Shown: positions 6,815 through 16,148, numbered from the stretch's first letter. The stretch is 64,000 nucleotides of DNA from an uncultured Clostridia bacterium (GCA_934675735.1 CAKURR010000003.1:1-64000), one strand, 5' to 3'. Notes: generated from the letters alone by a model not told the origin. Made by a program: numbers and translations.

Positions 6815-7812
6815 GCCCCGCCGTCCGCCGGCCAATGCTCGGCGCGATAGGCTTCATATTGCCCGAGCCGCTCGTTCCACGCGGAATAGGCCGCGTCGGG
6901 TCGGTGATCCGCAAGGTCATAGCGTTCGCTGAGCCACGCGCCGAGAAACGCTGTCAGTTTCGTTGCGCCGTCGGGGTTCATGTGGCCGAGGTAATCATAG
7001 CAGTCGGTTGCGAAGTCGATGCCCGTATCCTCATCAAACAGGTTGAGGAAGGGGACGTTCAGCTCGTCGGCGAGCAGCTGCGCGCGGTTCATATCCATTT
7101 GTTCCTTTTCGGATACGGGCGCGGGGAGCGCCATCAGCACAGGCTCGATGTCGTTTGCCCTGCAATAGGCGATGATGTTTCGCAGCGCCGCCTCACCGGG
7201 CAGCTCCTCCGCGGTCATCGCATGCGTGCGGGTGAAAGGCTGGGTTTCGCCGCACCTGAGCCGCATTTCGCTGCCCATCATGAAGGACTCGCAGTCCACG
7301 AGCCGCACGTCATCGCCGCGGAGCAATTCCTCCCAGCGGCTGTGATAGACGGAAAACGGCATCATAAATTCGAGCCATTCGCTCCGGGGCAGAACCGCGC
7401 GCACCGCGTCAAACTTCGCCTTGGACAGCGGCACGGCGTCGAAGAACAGGTGGCGGTAGGTATACGTCCAGGCCAAATCGGTCGGTTTGTCGATGTAATA
7501 GACGTCGATAACCGCGATTTTGGGCTTGTGCGTCTGCGCGCCCAGCTTCAAAATCTGCTCGGTCATGCCCAGCGTTTCGGAGGATGTGGCCATGTTGTAG
7601 GCGGATATGCCGTAATCGCGCCAAAGCTCCATCGGGGTCACGCCGTCGAGCACGTGGCTCGTGCCCATGAAAAACACGTCGATATCCTGCTTTTCGGCAA
7701 AGAACGGGCCGAACTTGCGTTCCGCGTCGTCGCGTCGTGTGACGCGGTCACAAAGGAGCAGGCCGCCGACGACGGCGAGGAGGAGCAGGGCGACGGAAAG
7801 AATGCGTTTCAT
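6811..7812 (-). CDS. SGNH/DHHW-like exported or membrane-anchored protein
   Basis: The start is the ATG at 7812 (MKRILSVALLLLAVVGGLLL), giving 333 residues with one N-terminal membrane segment. The body has GTSH followed by VLDGVTP near residue 55 and YLGHMNPDGATKL near 290, which match the Gly-x-Ser-x and His-containing ends of SGNH/AlgX-N/DHHW-type O-acetyltransferase partners. The upstream gene on this strand is an MBOAT acyltransferase, and such pairs O-acetylate surface polymers. The polymer is not identifiable here. The 312-bp gap to the MBOAT gene is a composite palindromic element. Confidence 0.75.
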   Translation of the reverse strand: MKRILSVALLLLAVVGGLLLCDRVTRRDDAERKFGPFFAEKQDIDVFFMGTSHVLDGVTPMELWRDYGISAYNMATSSETLGMTEQILKLGAQTHKPKIAVIDVYYIDKPTDLAWTYTYRHLFFDAVPLSKAKFDAVRAVLPRSEWLEFMMPFSVYHSRWEELLRGDDVRLVDCESFMMGSEMRLRCGETQPFTRTHAMTAEELPGEAALRNIIAYCRANDIEPVLMALPAPVSEKEQMDMNRAQLLADELNVPFLNLFDEDTGIDFATDCYDYLGHMNPDGATKLTAFLGAWLSERYDLADHRPDAAYSAWNERLGQYEAYRAEHWPADGGA

Positions 7813-7841
7813 AGATAACCTTTCTGAATCAGAACGGGGAA

Positions 7842-8124
7842 CCGTTGGGACGCTGAGACGGGAAACTCGCGTAGGGGCGCTGTCCTCTGCCTGCGGCAGA
7901 CGCGCCCGTTTCACGAACGCCGTTCCGGCTCCTTGCGATTTCCGATTTTCGCCACGCTGAATCCCGCACAGCGGGCACGTGGCTTTAATTCCCAAACCCT
8001 GCCAAGAACCTAAGGTTCTTGGATTTTTTGGCTCGCTTCGCGGTATGCCGCGAAGCGGAAGGAGGGAGGTGCAGGAACCTCAGGTTCCTGCCGGGGTGTG
8101 GGGCAGAGCCCCACGCGTATCCCC
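7842..8124. repeat. Composite palindromic element, 283 bp
   Basis: The left end is CGTTGGGAC..., next the GGAAACTCGC...CCACGCTGAATCCCGC block also found at 12212-12470 and 34547-34805. In its middle is an inserted GGGCGC...GCGCCCGTTTCACG module that recurs at about 37320-37355. Then come a CAAGAACCTAAGGTTCTTG hairpin, a CGCTTCGCGG/CCGCGAAGCG hairpin, a GCAGGAACC/GGTTCCTGC hairpin and GGGGCAGAGCCCCACG. It fills the whole gap and ends one base before the stop codon of the MBOAT gene. Confidence 0.8.
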
Positions 8125-9555
8125 TTAGAACTGGAAGTAGATGAACGCTTGGGCGCTGTATCCCGGACCCCAAATGCCAAAGACGGCAATCGCCAGAATG
8201 GCCAGCACATAGAGCGCGCCGCGCGCGAAAAGGGGCAGGCGGTCGGTGAGCTGGGTCAGCGTTTTGCGCTTTTCGTGCAGCAGCTCGATGGCAAACAGCA
8301 CGGCGATGCATACGCCCAGACACAGCGCCTGCATGCCTGAAAAACCCGTGGCGAGAGCCGAAGCGCTCCACGCCGTGGGGATGCGCCACAGCATGCCCAG
8401 CGCCGCGCTCATCGAGGTCGCGCGGAAAATCAGCATCGTGATGAGAATCAGAAAATCCGTCCACAGCACGCTCAGCACGTGGTGCAGCTTCACAAACCGT
8501 TTCGGGCGCCTCTGCGGCAGAATGCCTTCGATGACTTGCAGCGCGCCGTTAATCATGCCCCACGCGACATATTTCAGCGCCGCGCCGTGCCACAATCCGC
8601 TGAGCGTATAGACCGCCATGACGTTGAAGGCCTTGCGCTTTTCGCCCTTGCGGCCCGCGCCGAGCGGCACATACACATAGTCGCGGAACCACGAGCTGAG
8701 GCTGATATGCCAGCGCGCCCAGAAGTTGGTGACGGAATGCGCGAAATACGGCTGGCGGAAGTTGGTCATCAGCTCCACGCCCAGCACCTTGGCCGTGCCG
8801 ATGGCGATATAGCTGTAACCCGCGAAGTCGCAGAGGTCCTGCACGGCGAACACGGCGGTGGCCAAAGCGATTTGCGCGCCGGAGGATTCAACCCAGTTGC
8901 CGAAAATCGCGTTGACGTAAATCGCGGCGCGGTCGGCGATGACCACCTTTTCAAAGAAGCCGAGCAGCATAATGAGCAGGCCGTCGCGCGCGCGGCGGAA
9001 ATCGAAATCATGCGGTTCGGAAAGCTGTTTGAGCAGGCGGTTGCTGCGCTCAATCGGGCCGGCGACGAGCTGGGGGAAGAACGAGATGAACAGCGCATAG
9101 CGGAAGAGGTTGGTTTCCGCCTTGGTGCGGCCCTTATACACATCGATCATATAGCCCAGCGCCTGGAAGGTGAAGAAGCTGATGCCCACGGGCAGCAGGA
9201 TATCCACCTGAGGCAGCCGCGCGGCAAAGCCCAGCGCGCCGCACACGCGGTCCAGCACATCGACGAGCATGCCGGTATACTTGAAGTAGCCGAGCATGCC
9301 GAGGTTAAAGACGATGCCGCCGACGAGCACGGCCTTACGGGCCTTCGTTTTTTGGAGGCGCGAAACCGCGAGCGCGCAGAGGTAGGTGACGACGGTGCTC
9401 GCGGCCATCAGCAGCGCGTATTCCGCGTGCCAATTCATATAGAAATAATAGCTGCTCACCAGCAGCCAGACCCAGCGGATTTTCCTCGGCAGAACGAAGT
9501 AAAGCAGCGTGACGACGGGGAAAAAGACGAGATACGAAAACGAATTGAATATCAT
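8125..9555 (-). CDS. MBOAT-family membrane O-acyltransferase
   Basis: MBOAT proteins of the AlgI/DltB type move acyl groups across the membrane onto extracellular polymers. I start at the ATG at 9555 (MIFNSFSYLVFFPVV) because AAAGGTGA precedes it; an ATG seven codons earlier lacks a site. The 476 residues hold about ten membrane segments. They include the family block HISLSSWFRDYVYVPLG near 290 and the catalytic His in LWHGAALKYVAWG near 330. The SGNH/DHHW-like gene downstream is its likely periplasm-side partner. Confidence 0.9.
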   Translation of the reverse strand: MIFNSFSYLVFFPVVTLLYFVLPRKIRWVWLLVSSYYFYMNWHAEYALLMAASTVVTYLCALAVSRLQKTKARKAVLVGGIVFNLGMLGYFKYTGMLVDVLDRVCGALGFAARLPQVDILLPVGISFFTFQALGYMIDVYKGRTKAETNLFRYALFISFFPQLVAGPIERSNRLLKQLSEPHDFDFRRARDGLLIMLLGFFEKVVIADRAAIYVNAIFGNWVESSGAQIALATAVFAVQDLCDFAGYSYIAIGTAKVLGVELMTNFRQPYFAHSVTNFWARWHISLSSWFRDYVYVPLGAGRKGEKRKAFNVMAVYTLSGLWHGAALKYVAWGMINGALQVIEGILPQRRPKRFVKLHHVLSVLWTDFLILITMLIFRATSMSAALGMLWRIPTAWSASALATGFSGMQALCLGVCIAVLFAIELLHEKRKTLTQLTDRLPLFARGALYVLAILAIAVFGIWGPGYSAQAFIYFQF

Positions 9556-9650
9556 GCGTTCACCTTTGCAAAACAAAATGCGGTATCCGTTCCATTATAG
9601 CGCAGAAACGCGGATATGACCAGCCCCGAAAACGGCGGGATACGGGGGTA

Positions 9651-9771
9651 CGTTGGGACTCCGTCCCAAACCCTGCCAAGAACCTGAGGTTCTTGGATTT
9701 CCCGATGATTGATTGCTGCGCAATCAATAGAGCGTAAACCCAATGTAGGGGCGCGCATTGCGCGTCCGCCC
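9651..9771. repeat. Palindromic element upstream of the MBOAT gene
   Basis: CGTTGGGACTCCGTCCCAAA is followed by the CAAGAACCTGAGGTTCTTG hairpin, a TTGATTG/CAATCAA hairpin and a TAGGGGCGCGCATTGCGCG module. Read on the minus strand, the unit points toward the MBOAT start codon. Confidence 0.75.
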
Positions 9772-9789
9772 TTCATGAACAGGTGCTTA

Positions 9790-10659
9790 TTATGCCTTCT
9801 GCGGTTTAGCGGAAAGCACGGCGGCGACGATGCCGCAGCAGATAATCAGCGCGCCGAGGATGAAGGAGGGGGTGACGGCCTCATGCAGAAACGCCACGCC
9901 GAGCACGGAGGAGACGAGCGGCTGCATGGGGTAAAACATGGAACAGAAGCTGGCGTCCATGGTGCGCAGGCTGTAATTCCAGAGCGAGTGGGTGACGGCA
10001 GTGCCGAAAATGCCCATATAGAGCACGGCGAGGATGCTTTCAATCGGGAAGGAGCAGGGGCTGGTTTGCAGCTCGGCCATCGACCATGCGCCGGTGAAAG
10101 GCAGGGCGCAGAGGATGGCGACGAGCGCAATCTGCATCGGGTCATAGCGACCGCTGACGCGGCGGATGATGACAGACGCGGCGGACCAGAGGAACACGCT
10201 GGCGAGCATCAGCAGCACGCCGACCGCATCCGCCGTGCCGCCCACGCCGACGATGACGACCACGCCGAGCATCGAGAGCGCCACACACGCGACTTTGGCA
10301 GGCGTAACGCGTTCATGCAGAAAGAGCGCGGCGAGAATCGGGATGAAGATGGGGTTCATCGCGCCCAGCAAAGAGGAGAGCGAGCCGCTCAGGCGGTGAA
10401 TGCCCAGCATTTGCAGGCAGAAGCTGGCGAAATAGCCCGTAAAGCCGATGGCAAAGAGCGTCAGCCTATCCTGCTTGTCCACGGGCTTGAGCGCGCGGCG
10501 CAGGCGCAGCACGATGTAAAGCGCCGGAATGGAGACCAGATAGCGCAGCGCCAGCAGCGTGACGGGCGGAACGGTGCGCAGCGCGACTTTGGAAATGACG
10601 TATTGACTGCCCCAGAGCACAAAGGCGGTGAACAGGGGGATGAGGCGGCGCTTATTCAT
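9790..10659 (-). CDS. EamA/DMT-family membrane transporter
   Basis: This family comprises ten-helix exporters of small metabolites such as amino acids, purines or drugs. The 289 residues (MNKRRLIPLFTAFVLWGSQYV) form two EamA repeats of about 140 residues. FVLWGSQYVISKVAL is typical of the first helix and LGVAFLHEAVTPSFILGALII of the last. The substrate cannot be predicted. The gene stands alone, with no visible terminator before the downstream element. Confidence 0.9.
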   Translation of the reverse strand: MNKRRLIPLFTAFVLWGSQYVISKVALRTVPPVTLLALRYLVSIPALYIVLRLRRALKPVDKQDRLTLFAIGFTGYFASFCLQMLGIHRLSGSLSSLLGAMNPIFIPILAALFLHERVTPAKVACVALSMLGVVVIVGVGGTADAVGVLLMLASVFLWSAASVIIRRVSGRYDPMQIALVAILCALPFTGAWSMAELQTSPCSFPIESILAVLYMGIFGTAVTHSLWNYSLRTMDASFCSMFYPMQPLVSSVLGVAFLHEAVTPSFILGALIICCGIVAAVLSAKPQKA

Positions 10660-10920
10660 ACGAAAACCTCGCTTTTTGAATCGACGGCGCGGCAGGGCCG
10701 AGCGCCTTCTTTTTCTATTATAAAAGAAAAGCGCGCCGCTGCATAGCTTAAAATGCGTTCAGGAAGAGGAAAGTCTGTCCAAACGGCGTAAACCTGCAAG
10801 CGACACCAAAATCGGCTGTTTTTTGGTGGAAATTGGCAATGAATTGCAACTGACTGCAAAAAAGAAATCGAAAAGTGAAAATTATTCATCAAAAAAGTGA
10901 AGAAAACTGAAAGAATCCGC
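10660..10920. other. Intergenic stretch without a recognisable feature
   Basis: Between the EamA gene and the livJ promoter the DNA is AT-richer, with several A-tracts (AAAAAAG, GAAAATT). I see no gene, hairpin of note or riboswitch core. It separates two divergent genes and may hold regulatory sites for livJ. Confidence 0.4.
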
Positions 10921-10949
10921 TTGTTTTGCGGCAGTGATTGCTGTATAAT
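10921..10949 (+). promoter_or_regulatory. Promoter of livJ
   Basis: TTGTTT (10921-10926) and a perfect TATAAT (10944-10949) are 17 bp apart. The leader to the livJ ATG is about 67 nt. Confidence 0.65.
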
Positions 10950-11022
10950 ACCACCTATCAACGGCGGGGATAACAAAAGCCCGCGCCGAAATCTCTTACA
11001 TCCTGTATAGGGGGAATTGGAT

Positions 11023-12144
11023 ATGAAGAAGTTGCTTGCTGCGGCCGTGGCCGCCGTGATGACGATGAGCGCATCCTTTGCGATGGCCGACGGCGCGATT
11101 AAAATCGGCGAAATCGGCCCGCTGACCGGCGCGGCCGCGATTTACGGCACGGCGGTTGCCAACGGCGCGCAGATTGCCGTCGATGAGCTGAACGCGCTGG
11201 GCGGCCAGCGGTATGAGCTGAACGCGCAGGACGACGAGGCCGACGCGGAGAAGTCCATCAACGCTTACAACAATCTGCTCGACTGGGGCGCGCAGATGAT
11301 GCTCGCGACCGTCACCACCAACCCCTGCATCGCCGTCGGCGCGCAGGCGTATGAGGACCGTGTGTTCATGCTGACGCCGTCCGCTTCTTCCGCGGATGTC
11401 ACCGCCGACAAGGACAATGTGTATCAGGTCTGCTTCACCGATCCGGCGCAGGGCACCGCTTCCGCGCAGTATATCGCCGAGCATAATCTGGCCGCCAAGG
11501 TCGCCGTGATTTACAACAACGCCGACGCGTATTCCACCGGCATCTACCAGACCTTCGACGCGAAGGCCAAGGAGCTGGGTATGGAGATCGTTGCGGTTTC
11601 CACCTTCACCGACGACACCACCGACTTCTCCGTGCAGGTGACTGCCGCGAAGGAAGCGGGCGCCGATCTGGTGTTCCTGCCGATTTACTACACGCCGGCT
11701 TCCATGATTCTCATGCAGGCCAACACGATGGGCTATGCGCCGACCTTCTTCGGCTGTGACGGCATGGACGGTATCCTCGCCATCGAGGGCTTTGACACCA
11801 GTCTGGCTGAGGGCCTGATGATGCTGACCCCGTTCGCCGCGGATGCTCAGGATGAAAAGACCGTGTCTTTCGTCACCAAGTATCAGGAGCAGTTCGGCGG
11901 CGTGCCGAACCAGTTCGCCGCGGATGCTTATGACGGCATCTACGCGCTGGCCGCTGCCTGCGAGAAAGCGGGCGTGACCGCCGATACCCCTGTCGAGGAC
12001 GCTTGCGATATGCTCATCGCCGCCATGCAGGAGATTCAGGTGGAGGGTCTGACCGGCACCATGACCTGGGATGCCAACGGCGCTGTCACCAAGACCCCGA
12101 CTGCCGTTGTCATCAAGGATGGCGCGTACGTCAGCGCGGAGTAA
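11023..12144 (+). CDS. livJ: Branched-chain amino acid-type ABC substrate-binding protein
   Basis: This is the exported binding subunit of a HAAT/Liv-type importer. The ATG at 11023 follows AGGGGGA by eight bases. The 373 residues start with a signal peptide (MKKLLAAAVAAVMTMSASF, cut after AMA) without a lipobox Cys, which is unusual for a Gram-positive binding protein. Mature sequence IKIGEIGPLTGAAAIYG opens a Peripla_BP_6 fold. Permeases and ATPases follow 370 bp on after a terminator. The ligand is inferred from the family only. Confidence 0.9.
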   Translation: MKKLLAAAVAAVMTMSASFAMADGAIKIGEIGPLTGAAAIYGTAVANGAQIAVDELNALGGQRYELNAQDDEADAEKSINAYNNLLDWGAQMMLATVTTNPCIAVGAQAYEDRVFMLTPSASSADVTADKDNVYQVCFTDPAQGTASAQYIAEHNLAAKVAVIYNNADAYSTGIYQTFDAKAKELGMEIVAVSTFTDDTTDFSVQVTAAKEAGADLVFLPIYYTPASMILMQANTMGYAPTFFGCDGMDGILAIEGFDTSLAEGLMMLTPFAADAQDEKTVSFVTKYQEQFGGVPNQFAADAYDGIYALAAACEKAGVTADTPVEDACDMLIAAMQEIQVEGLTGTMTWDANGAVTKTPTAVVIKDGAYVSAE

Positions 12145-12158
12145 ATAAGCGATTTCAG

Positions 12159-12198
12159 CGTACATGGCTTCGGTCAGCCGGAGCCATGTACTTTTGTT
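12159..12198 (+). terminator. Terminator between livJ and livHMGF
   Basis: GTACATGGCT and AGCCATGTAC flank a TCGGTCAGCCGG loop and are followed by TTTTG. Partial read-through here would give more binding protein than permease, as is common for such operons. Confidence 0.75.
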
Positions 12199-12211
12199 GT
12201 ATCAGGGGAAC

Positions 12212-12470
12212 GGTTGGAACGCTGTTCCAAACCCGGGAAACTCGCATAGTCGCCTTCGGCTCCTTGCGATTTCCAATCTCCGCCACGCTGAATCCCGCAC
12301 AGCGGGCGCGTGGCTTCAATTCTGCCAAGAACCTGAGGCTCTTGGATTTCCCATTCTATTTGCTCAAAAAGGAATTTCCCCTATGGATTGCGCAGCGATC
12401 CATAATGAGGGAAGTCCCGAAACCTCCGGTTTCGGGTGGGGTTTGGGGCAAAGCCCCCACGTCCCCCCAA
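12212..12470. repeat. Composite palindromic element between livJ and livH
   Basis: The part at about 12212-12350 is a near-identical inverted copy of 34660-34805 (GGAAACTCGCATAGTCGCC..., CCACGCTGAATCCCGCACAG). After it come ATGGATTGCG/CGATCCAT, CCCGAAACC/GGTTTCGGG and GGGGTTTGGGGCAAAGCCCC, ending CCCACGTCCCC. It sits between the terminator and livH. Confidence 0.8.
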
Positions 12471-12517
12471 CGCCCGCTTTCCGTCTCCCCCCTACTCAAG
12501 CAAATGAGGTGAATGAA

Positions 12518-13402
12518 ATGACATTGTTTCTTTCCTACCTGATTAACGGTATCAGTTTGGGAAGCGTTTACGCCATCATTGCGCTGGGCTATACCATGGT
12601 GTACGGCATTGCCAAAATGCTGAACTTCGCCCACGGCGACGTCATCATGATCGGCGCGTATGTTTCCTTCTGCGCCATGCAGTATCTCGGCCTGCCCGCG
12701 CTCGTCTCCGTCGTGCTCGCTATGGCCGTCTGCACTGTGCTCGGCATTGTCATCGAGGGTCTGGCCTATAAGCCTCTGCGTCAGGCGCCGTCCCTCGCCG
12801 TGCTGATTACCGCTATCGGCGTGAGCTATTTCCTGCAAAACAGTGCGCTGCTCATCTGGGGTTCCGCACCGAAGAGCTATCCTTCCGTGATTACCCTCGG
12901 CTCCATCAGCTTGATGGACGGCCAGCTCGTCATCTCCGGCGGCACGATTGTCACTGTGTTCGCCAATATCGTCATCATGGTGGCGCTCACCCTGTTCACG
13001 GGCCGCACCAAGTTCGGTAAGGCCATGCGCGCCGTGTCCGAAGATAAGGGCGCGGCGGAGCTGATGGGCATTAACGTCAACGCGACGATTTCCATGACCT
13101 TCGCCATCGGTTCGGCGCTGGCCGCCGTCGCGGGCGTGCTGCTCTGCTCCGCTTATCCGACGCTCCAGCCGACAACCGGCTCCATGCCGGGCATCAAGGC
13201 GTTCACCGCGGCTGTCTTCGGCGGCATCGGCTCGATTCCGGGCGCGATGATCGGCGGCGTGCTGCTGGGCGTGATTGAAATCATCGGCAAAGCCTATGTC
13301 TCCACCGAGCTGGGCGACGCGCTCGTGTTCGCCGTGCTCATCCTCGTGCTGCTCGTCAAGCCGACCGGCCTGCTGGGCAAGCCCGTGCGCGAGAAAGTGT
13401 GA
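12518..13402 (+). CDS. livH: Liv-type ABC permease
   Basis: This is one of the two membrane subunits of the importer. The start is the ATG at 12518 (MTLFLSYLINGISLGSVYAI), placed six bases after GAGGTGA; upstream in-frame sequence is repeat DNA. The 294 residues hold about eight membrane helices and the LivH landmarks LGYTMVYGIAKMLNFAHGD and the permease loop GIKAFTAAVFGGIGSIPGA. livM starts 10 bp downstream. Confidence 0.95.
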   Translation: MTLFLSYLINGISLGSVYAIIALGYTMVYGIAKMLNFAHGDVIMIGAYVSFCAMQYLGLPALVSVVLAMAVCTVLGIVIEGLAYKPLRQAPSLAVLITAIGVSYFLQNSALLIWGSAPKSYPSVITLGSISLMDGQLVISGGTIVTVFANIVIMVALTLFTGRTKFGKAMRAVSEDKGAAELMGINVNATISMTFAIGSALAAVAGVLLCSAYPTLQPTTGSMPGIKAFTAAVFGGIGSIPGAMIGGVLLGVIEIIGKAYVSTELGDALVFAVLILVLLVKPTGLLGKPVREKV

Positions 13403-13412
13403 GGTGAAATCC

Positions 13413-14456
13413 ATGAGAAGCAAAAAATTCCGCAGCACGCTGATTACGTTCGGCATTGTCGTCGCCGCGTTCATCGCCTGTCAGGCGATGATTTCCACCG
13501 GCGCGATGACCCGCTCGCTCAAGGGCCAGCTCGTGCCGATCTGCGCGTATATCGTCATGGCCGTTTCGCTGAACCTGACGGTCGGCATTTCCGGCGAGCT
13601 GAGCCTCGGCCACGCGGGCTTCATGAGCGTCGGCGCGTTCTCCGGCATTGTGATGGCCATGTGGCTGAGTAAGGGCATGGGCATGGAAAACCAGACTCTC
13701 TGCCTGCTGCTGGCGATTCTTACAGGCGGCGCGGCGGCGGGCGTCGCGGGCGTGATTATCGGCATTCCGGTGCTGCGCCTGCGCGGCGACTACCTTGCCA
13801 TCGTCACGCTGGCGTTCGGCGAAATCATCCGCAACGTCATCAACTGCCTGTATATCTCGCTGGACGGCAGCGCGCTGCATATCGCGTTCAATAACCCGAA
13901 CGTGCCGGGCAAGCTGCTGGTCAACGGCCCGGCAGGCGCGACGGGCGTGACCAAAATCGCGACGTTCGGCATGGGCTTCGCGCTCGTGCTGTTCACGCTG
14001 TTTGTGGTGCTGAACCTGATTGACAGCCGTTCCGGCCGCGCGATTATGGCTATCCGTGACAACCGCATTGCGGCGGAAGCGATGGGCCTGAACGTGACCA
14101 AGTATAAGATGATGGCGTTTGTCACCTCCGCCGTGCTGGCGGGCATGGCGGGCGCGCTTTACGGCCTGAACTTCTCCACCGTCGCCGCGTCCAAGTTCAA
14201 GTTCGATACGTCCATCCTCGTGCTGGTGTTCGTCGTGCTCGGCGGCATCGGCAACATCCGCGGGTCGATTATTTCCGCGACGCTGCTCACCATCCTGCCC
14301 GAGCTGCTGCGCGCGTTCGCCAATTACCGCATGCTCATCTACGCCATCGTGCTGATTCTGGTCATGCTGGCCACGAACAACCCGACGCTGCGCAGCCTGG
14401 TGCAGCGCATCATCCCGCATAAGAAGGTGCAGAAGAAGGAGGCTGACGAGGCATGA
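13413..14456 (+). CDS. livM: Liv-type ABC permease
   Basis: Second membrane subunit. The ATG at 13413 (MRSKKFRSTLITFG) follows GAGGTGAAAT. The 347 residues include NLTVGISGELSLGHAGFM, the ATPase-coupling loop with DNRIAAEAMGLNVTKYKMMAF and FVVLGGIGNIRGS, all typical of LivM. The stop overlaps the livG start (ATGA), which indicates translational coupling. Confidence 0.95.
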   Translation: MRSKKFRSTLITFGIVVAAFIACQAMISTGAMTRSLKGQLVPICAYIVMAVSLNLTVGISGELSLGHAGFMSVGAFSGIVMAMWLSKGMGMENQTLCLLLAILTGGAAAGVAGVIIGIPVLRLRGDYLAIVTLAFGEIIRNVINCLYISLDGSALHIAFNNPNVPGKLLVNGPAGATGVTKIATFGMGFALVLFTLFVVLNLIDSRSGRAIMAIRDNRIAAEAMGLNVTKYKMMAFVTSAVLAGMAGALYGLNFSTVAASKFKFDTSILVLVFVVLGGIGNIRGSIISATLLTILPELLRAFANYRMLIYAIVLILVMLATNNPTLRSLVQRIIPHKKVQKKEADEA

Positions 14457-15307
14457 CGGAGACGAAGAAGCGCGCCGCAACCAAGATGGTTCCGGCTCCG
14501 AGCCACGGCATCATCCCCGAGCGCGATTTTCACGAGCGCCCCGTGCTGGAGGCGCGCAATCTGGGCATCGATTTCGGCGGCCTGCACGCCGTTGAGGATT
14601 TCAACCTGATTATCGGCAAGACGGAAATCGCCGGCCTCATTGGCCCGAACGGCGCGGGCAAGACCACCGTCTTTAACTTGCTGACCAAGGTGTATCAGCC
14701 GACGATGGGCACGATTCTGCTCAACGGCCGCGACACCGCGGGCATGAACACCGCTCAGGCCAACAAGCTGGGCATCGCGCGCACGTTCCAGAATATCCGC
14801 CTGTTTGATAACATGTCCGTCGAGGATAACGTGCGCATCGGCCTGCACAATCAGGTGCGATACGGCATGTTCTCCGGCATTTTCCGCATGCCGGGCTACT
14901 GGCGCGGCGAGCGCGAAATGCACGAGCGCGCGCTCGACCTGCTGAGCATTTTCGATATGCAGGATTTGGCCAACCATCAGGCGGGCAGCCTGCCTTACGG
15001 CGCGCAGCGCCGACTGGAAATCGTCCGCGCGCTGGCGACCAACCCGTCGCTGCTGCTGCTGGATGAGCCGGCGGCGGGCATGAACCCGCACGAGACCGAG
15101 GAACTGATGGAGAACATCACCAAGATTCGCGATCAGTTCCACATCGCCATCCTGCTCATCGAGCACGACATGAGCCTGGTCATGGGCATCTGCGAGGGTA
15201 TCTGCGTGCTCAACTACGGCAAGATTATCGCCAAGGGCACGGCGGAGGAAATTCAGAATAACCCGGTAGTCATAGAGGCCTATCTGGGCAAGCGGAAGGA
15301 GCAATAA
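14453..15307 (+). CDS. livG: Liv-type ABC ATP-binding protein
   Basis: First ATPase of the importer. The 284 residues have an N-terminal extension of about 30 residues (MTETKKRAATKMVPAP...) longer than usual. Then come Walker A GPNGAGKTT, the Q-loop in RTFQNIRLF, a signature read as LPYGAQRRLE and Walker B LLLLDEPAAGMNP. A BCA_ABC_TP_C-like tail (NPVVIEAYLGKR) is present. It overlaps livM by four bases and ends three bases before livF. Confidence 0.95.
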   Translation: MTETKKRAATKMVPAPSHGIIPERDFHERPVLEARNLGIDFGGLHAVEDFNLIIGKTEIAGLIGPNGAGKTTVFNLLTKVYQPTMGTILLNGRDTAGMNTAQANKLGIARTFQNIRLFDNMSVEDNVRIGLHNQVRYGMFSGIFRMPGYWRGEREMHERALDLLSIFDMQDLANHQAGSLPYGAQRRLEIVRALATNPSLLLLDEPAAGMNPHETEELMENITKIRDQFHIAILLIEHDMSLVMGICEGICVLNYGKIIAKGTAEEIQNNPVVIEAYLGKRKEQ

Positions 15308-15310
15308 GCC

Positions 15311-16015
15311 ATGAGCATGCTGAAGGTTGAGGGGCTTAACGTCTATTACGGCAGCATTCATGCCATCAAGGGCGTCTCCTTCGAGGTCAATCAGGGAGAA
15401 ATCGTCACGATGATCGGCGCGAACGGCGCAGGCAAGTCCACCACGATGAACACCGTCGCGGGCCTGCTCAAGCCCAAGAGCGGCAGCATCATCTTTGAGG
15501 ACCACGACGTGACGACCACGCCCGCGAACAAGGTCGTCTCCCACGGTCTGGCGCTCTGCCCGGAGGGCCGCCGCGTTTTCCAGCAGATGAGCGTGCGCGA
15601 GAACCTCGAGATGGGCGGCTACACCCGTCCGGCGGGCGAAATCGCCGCGTCGCTGGAGCAGGTGTTTGAGCAGTTCCCGCGCCTGAAAGAGCGCCAGCGC
15701 CAGATTGCGGGCACGCTCTCCGGCGGCGAACAGCAGATGCTCGCCATGGGCCGCGCGCTGATGAGCAAGCCGAAGCTGCTGATGCTCGACGAGCCGTCCA
15801 TGGGTCTGGCGCCGCTGCTGGTCGAGCAGATTTTCGATATCATTTTGAAGCTCAACAAGGCGGGCACGACCATCCTGCTGGTCGAGCAGAACGCGCAGAT
15901 GGCGCTTTCCATCGCCAACCGTGCGTATGTGCTGGAAACCGGCCACGTCGTCAAAGAGGGCAGCGCCGACGCGCTGATGCACGACGACGCGGTGCGCAAG
16001 GCGTATCTGGGTTAA
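15311..16015 (+). CDS. livF: Liv-type ABC ATP-binding protein
   Basis: Second ATPase of the importer. The 234 residues show Walker A GANGAGKST, signature LSGGEQQML, Walker B LLMLDEPSMGLAP and H-loop LLVEQNAQ. YYGSIHAIKGVSFEVNQGEIV is typical of LivF. It is the last gene of the operon and is followed by a terminator at 16032-16064. Confidence 0.95.
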   Translation: MSMLKVEGLNVYYGSIHAIKGVSFEVNQGEIVTMIGANGAGKSTTMNTVAGLLKPKSGSIIFEDHDVTTTPANKVVSHGLALCPEGRRVFQQMSVRENLEMGGYTRPAGEIAASLEQVFEQFPRLKERQRQIAGTLSGGEQQMLAMGRALMSKPKLLMLDEPSMGLAPLLVEQIFDIILKLNKAGTTILLVEQNAQMALSIANRAYVLETGHVVKEGSADALMHDDAVRKAYLG

Positions 16016-16031
16016 ACAAGGGATTGATAAC

Positions 16032-16064
16032 GCTTCGTTCCCCGCTCGGGGAGCGGAGTTTTTT
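16032..16064 (+). terminator. Terminator of livHMGF
   Basis: CTTCGTTCCCC, loop GCTC, GGGGAGCGGAG is followed by TTTTTT. Confidence 0.75.
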
Positions 16065-16119
16065 CATATAAATCTAAAGCTGCTTTAGAAAAAAAGAGCA
16101 TCTTTTGTCTGCAAACAAA

Positions 16120-16148
16120 TTGACGAAGCCGTCGAGACGTGTTAACAT
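16120..16148 (+). promoter_or_regulatory. Promoter of the first exported flavoprotein gene
   Basis: TTGACG (16120-16125) and TAACAT (16143-16148) are 17 bp apart. The leader is about 90 nt and ends with AGGAGGG before the ATG at 16246. Confidence 0.55.

Noticed and set aside
10750..10800. GAGGAAAGTC string resembling the RNase P RNA core
   Set aside because: The surrounding sequence lacks the other conserved RNase P segments and the length does not fit; a chance match.
12164..12517. 118-codon upstream extension of livH
   Set aside because: It is read entirely from the livJ terminator and repeat modules; the ATG at 12518 has GAGGTGA and begins the first membrane helix.
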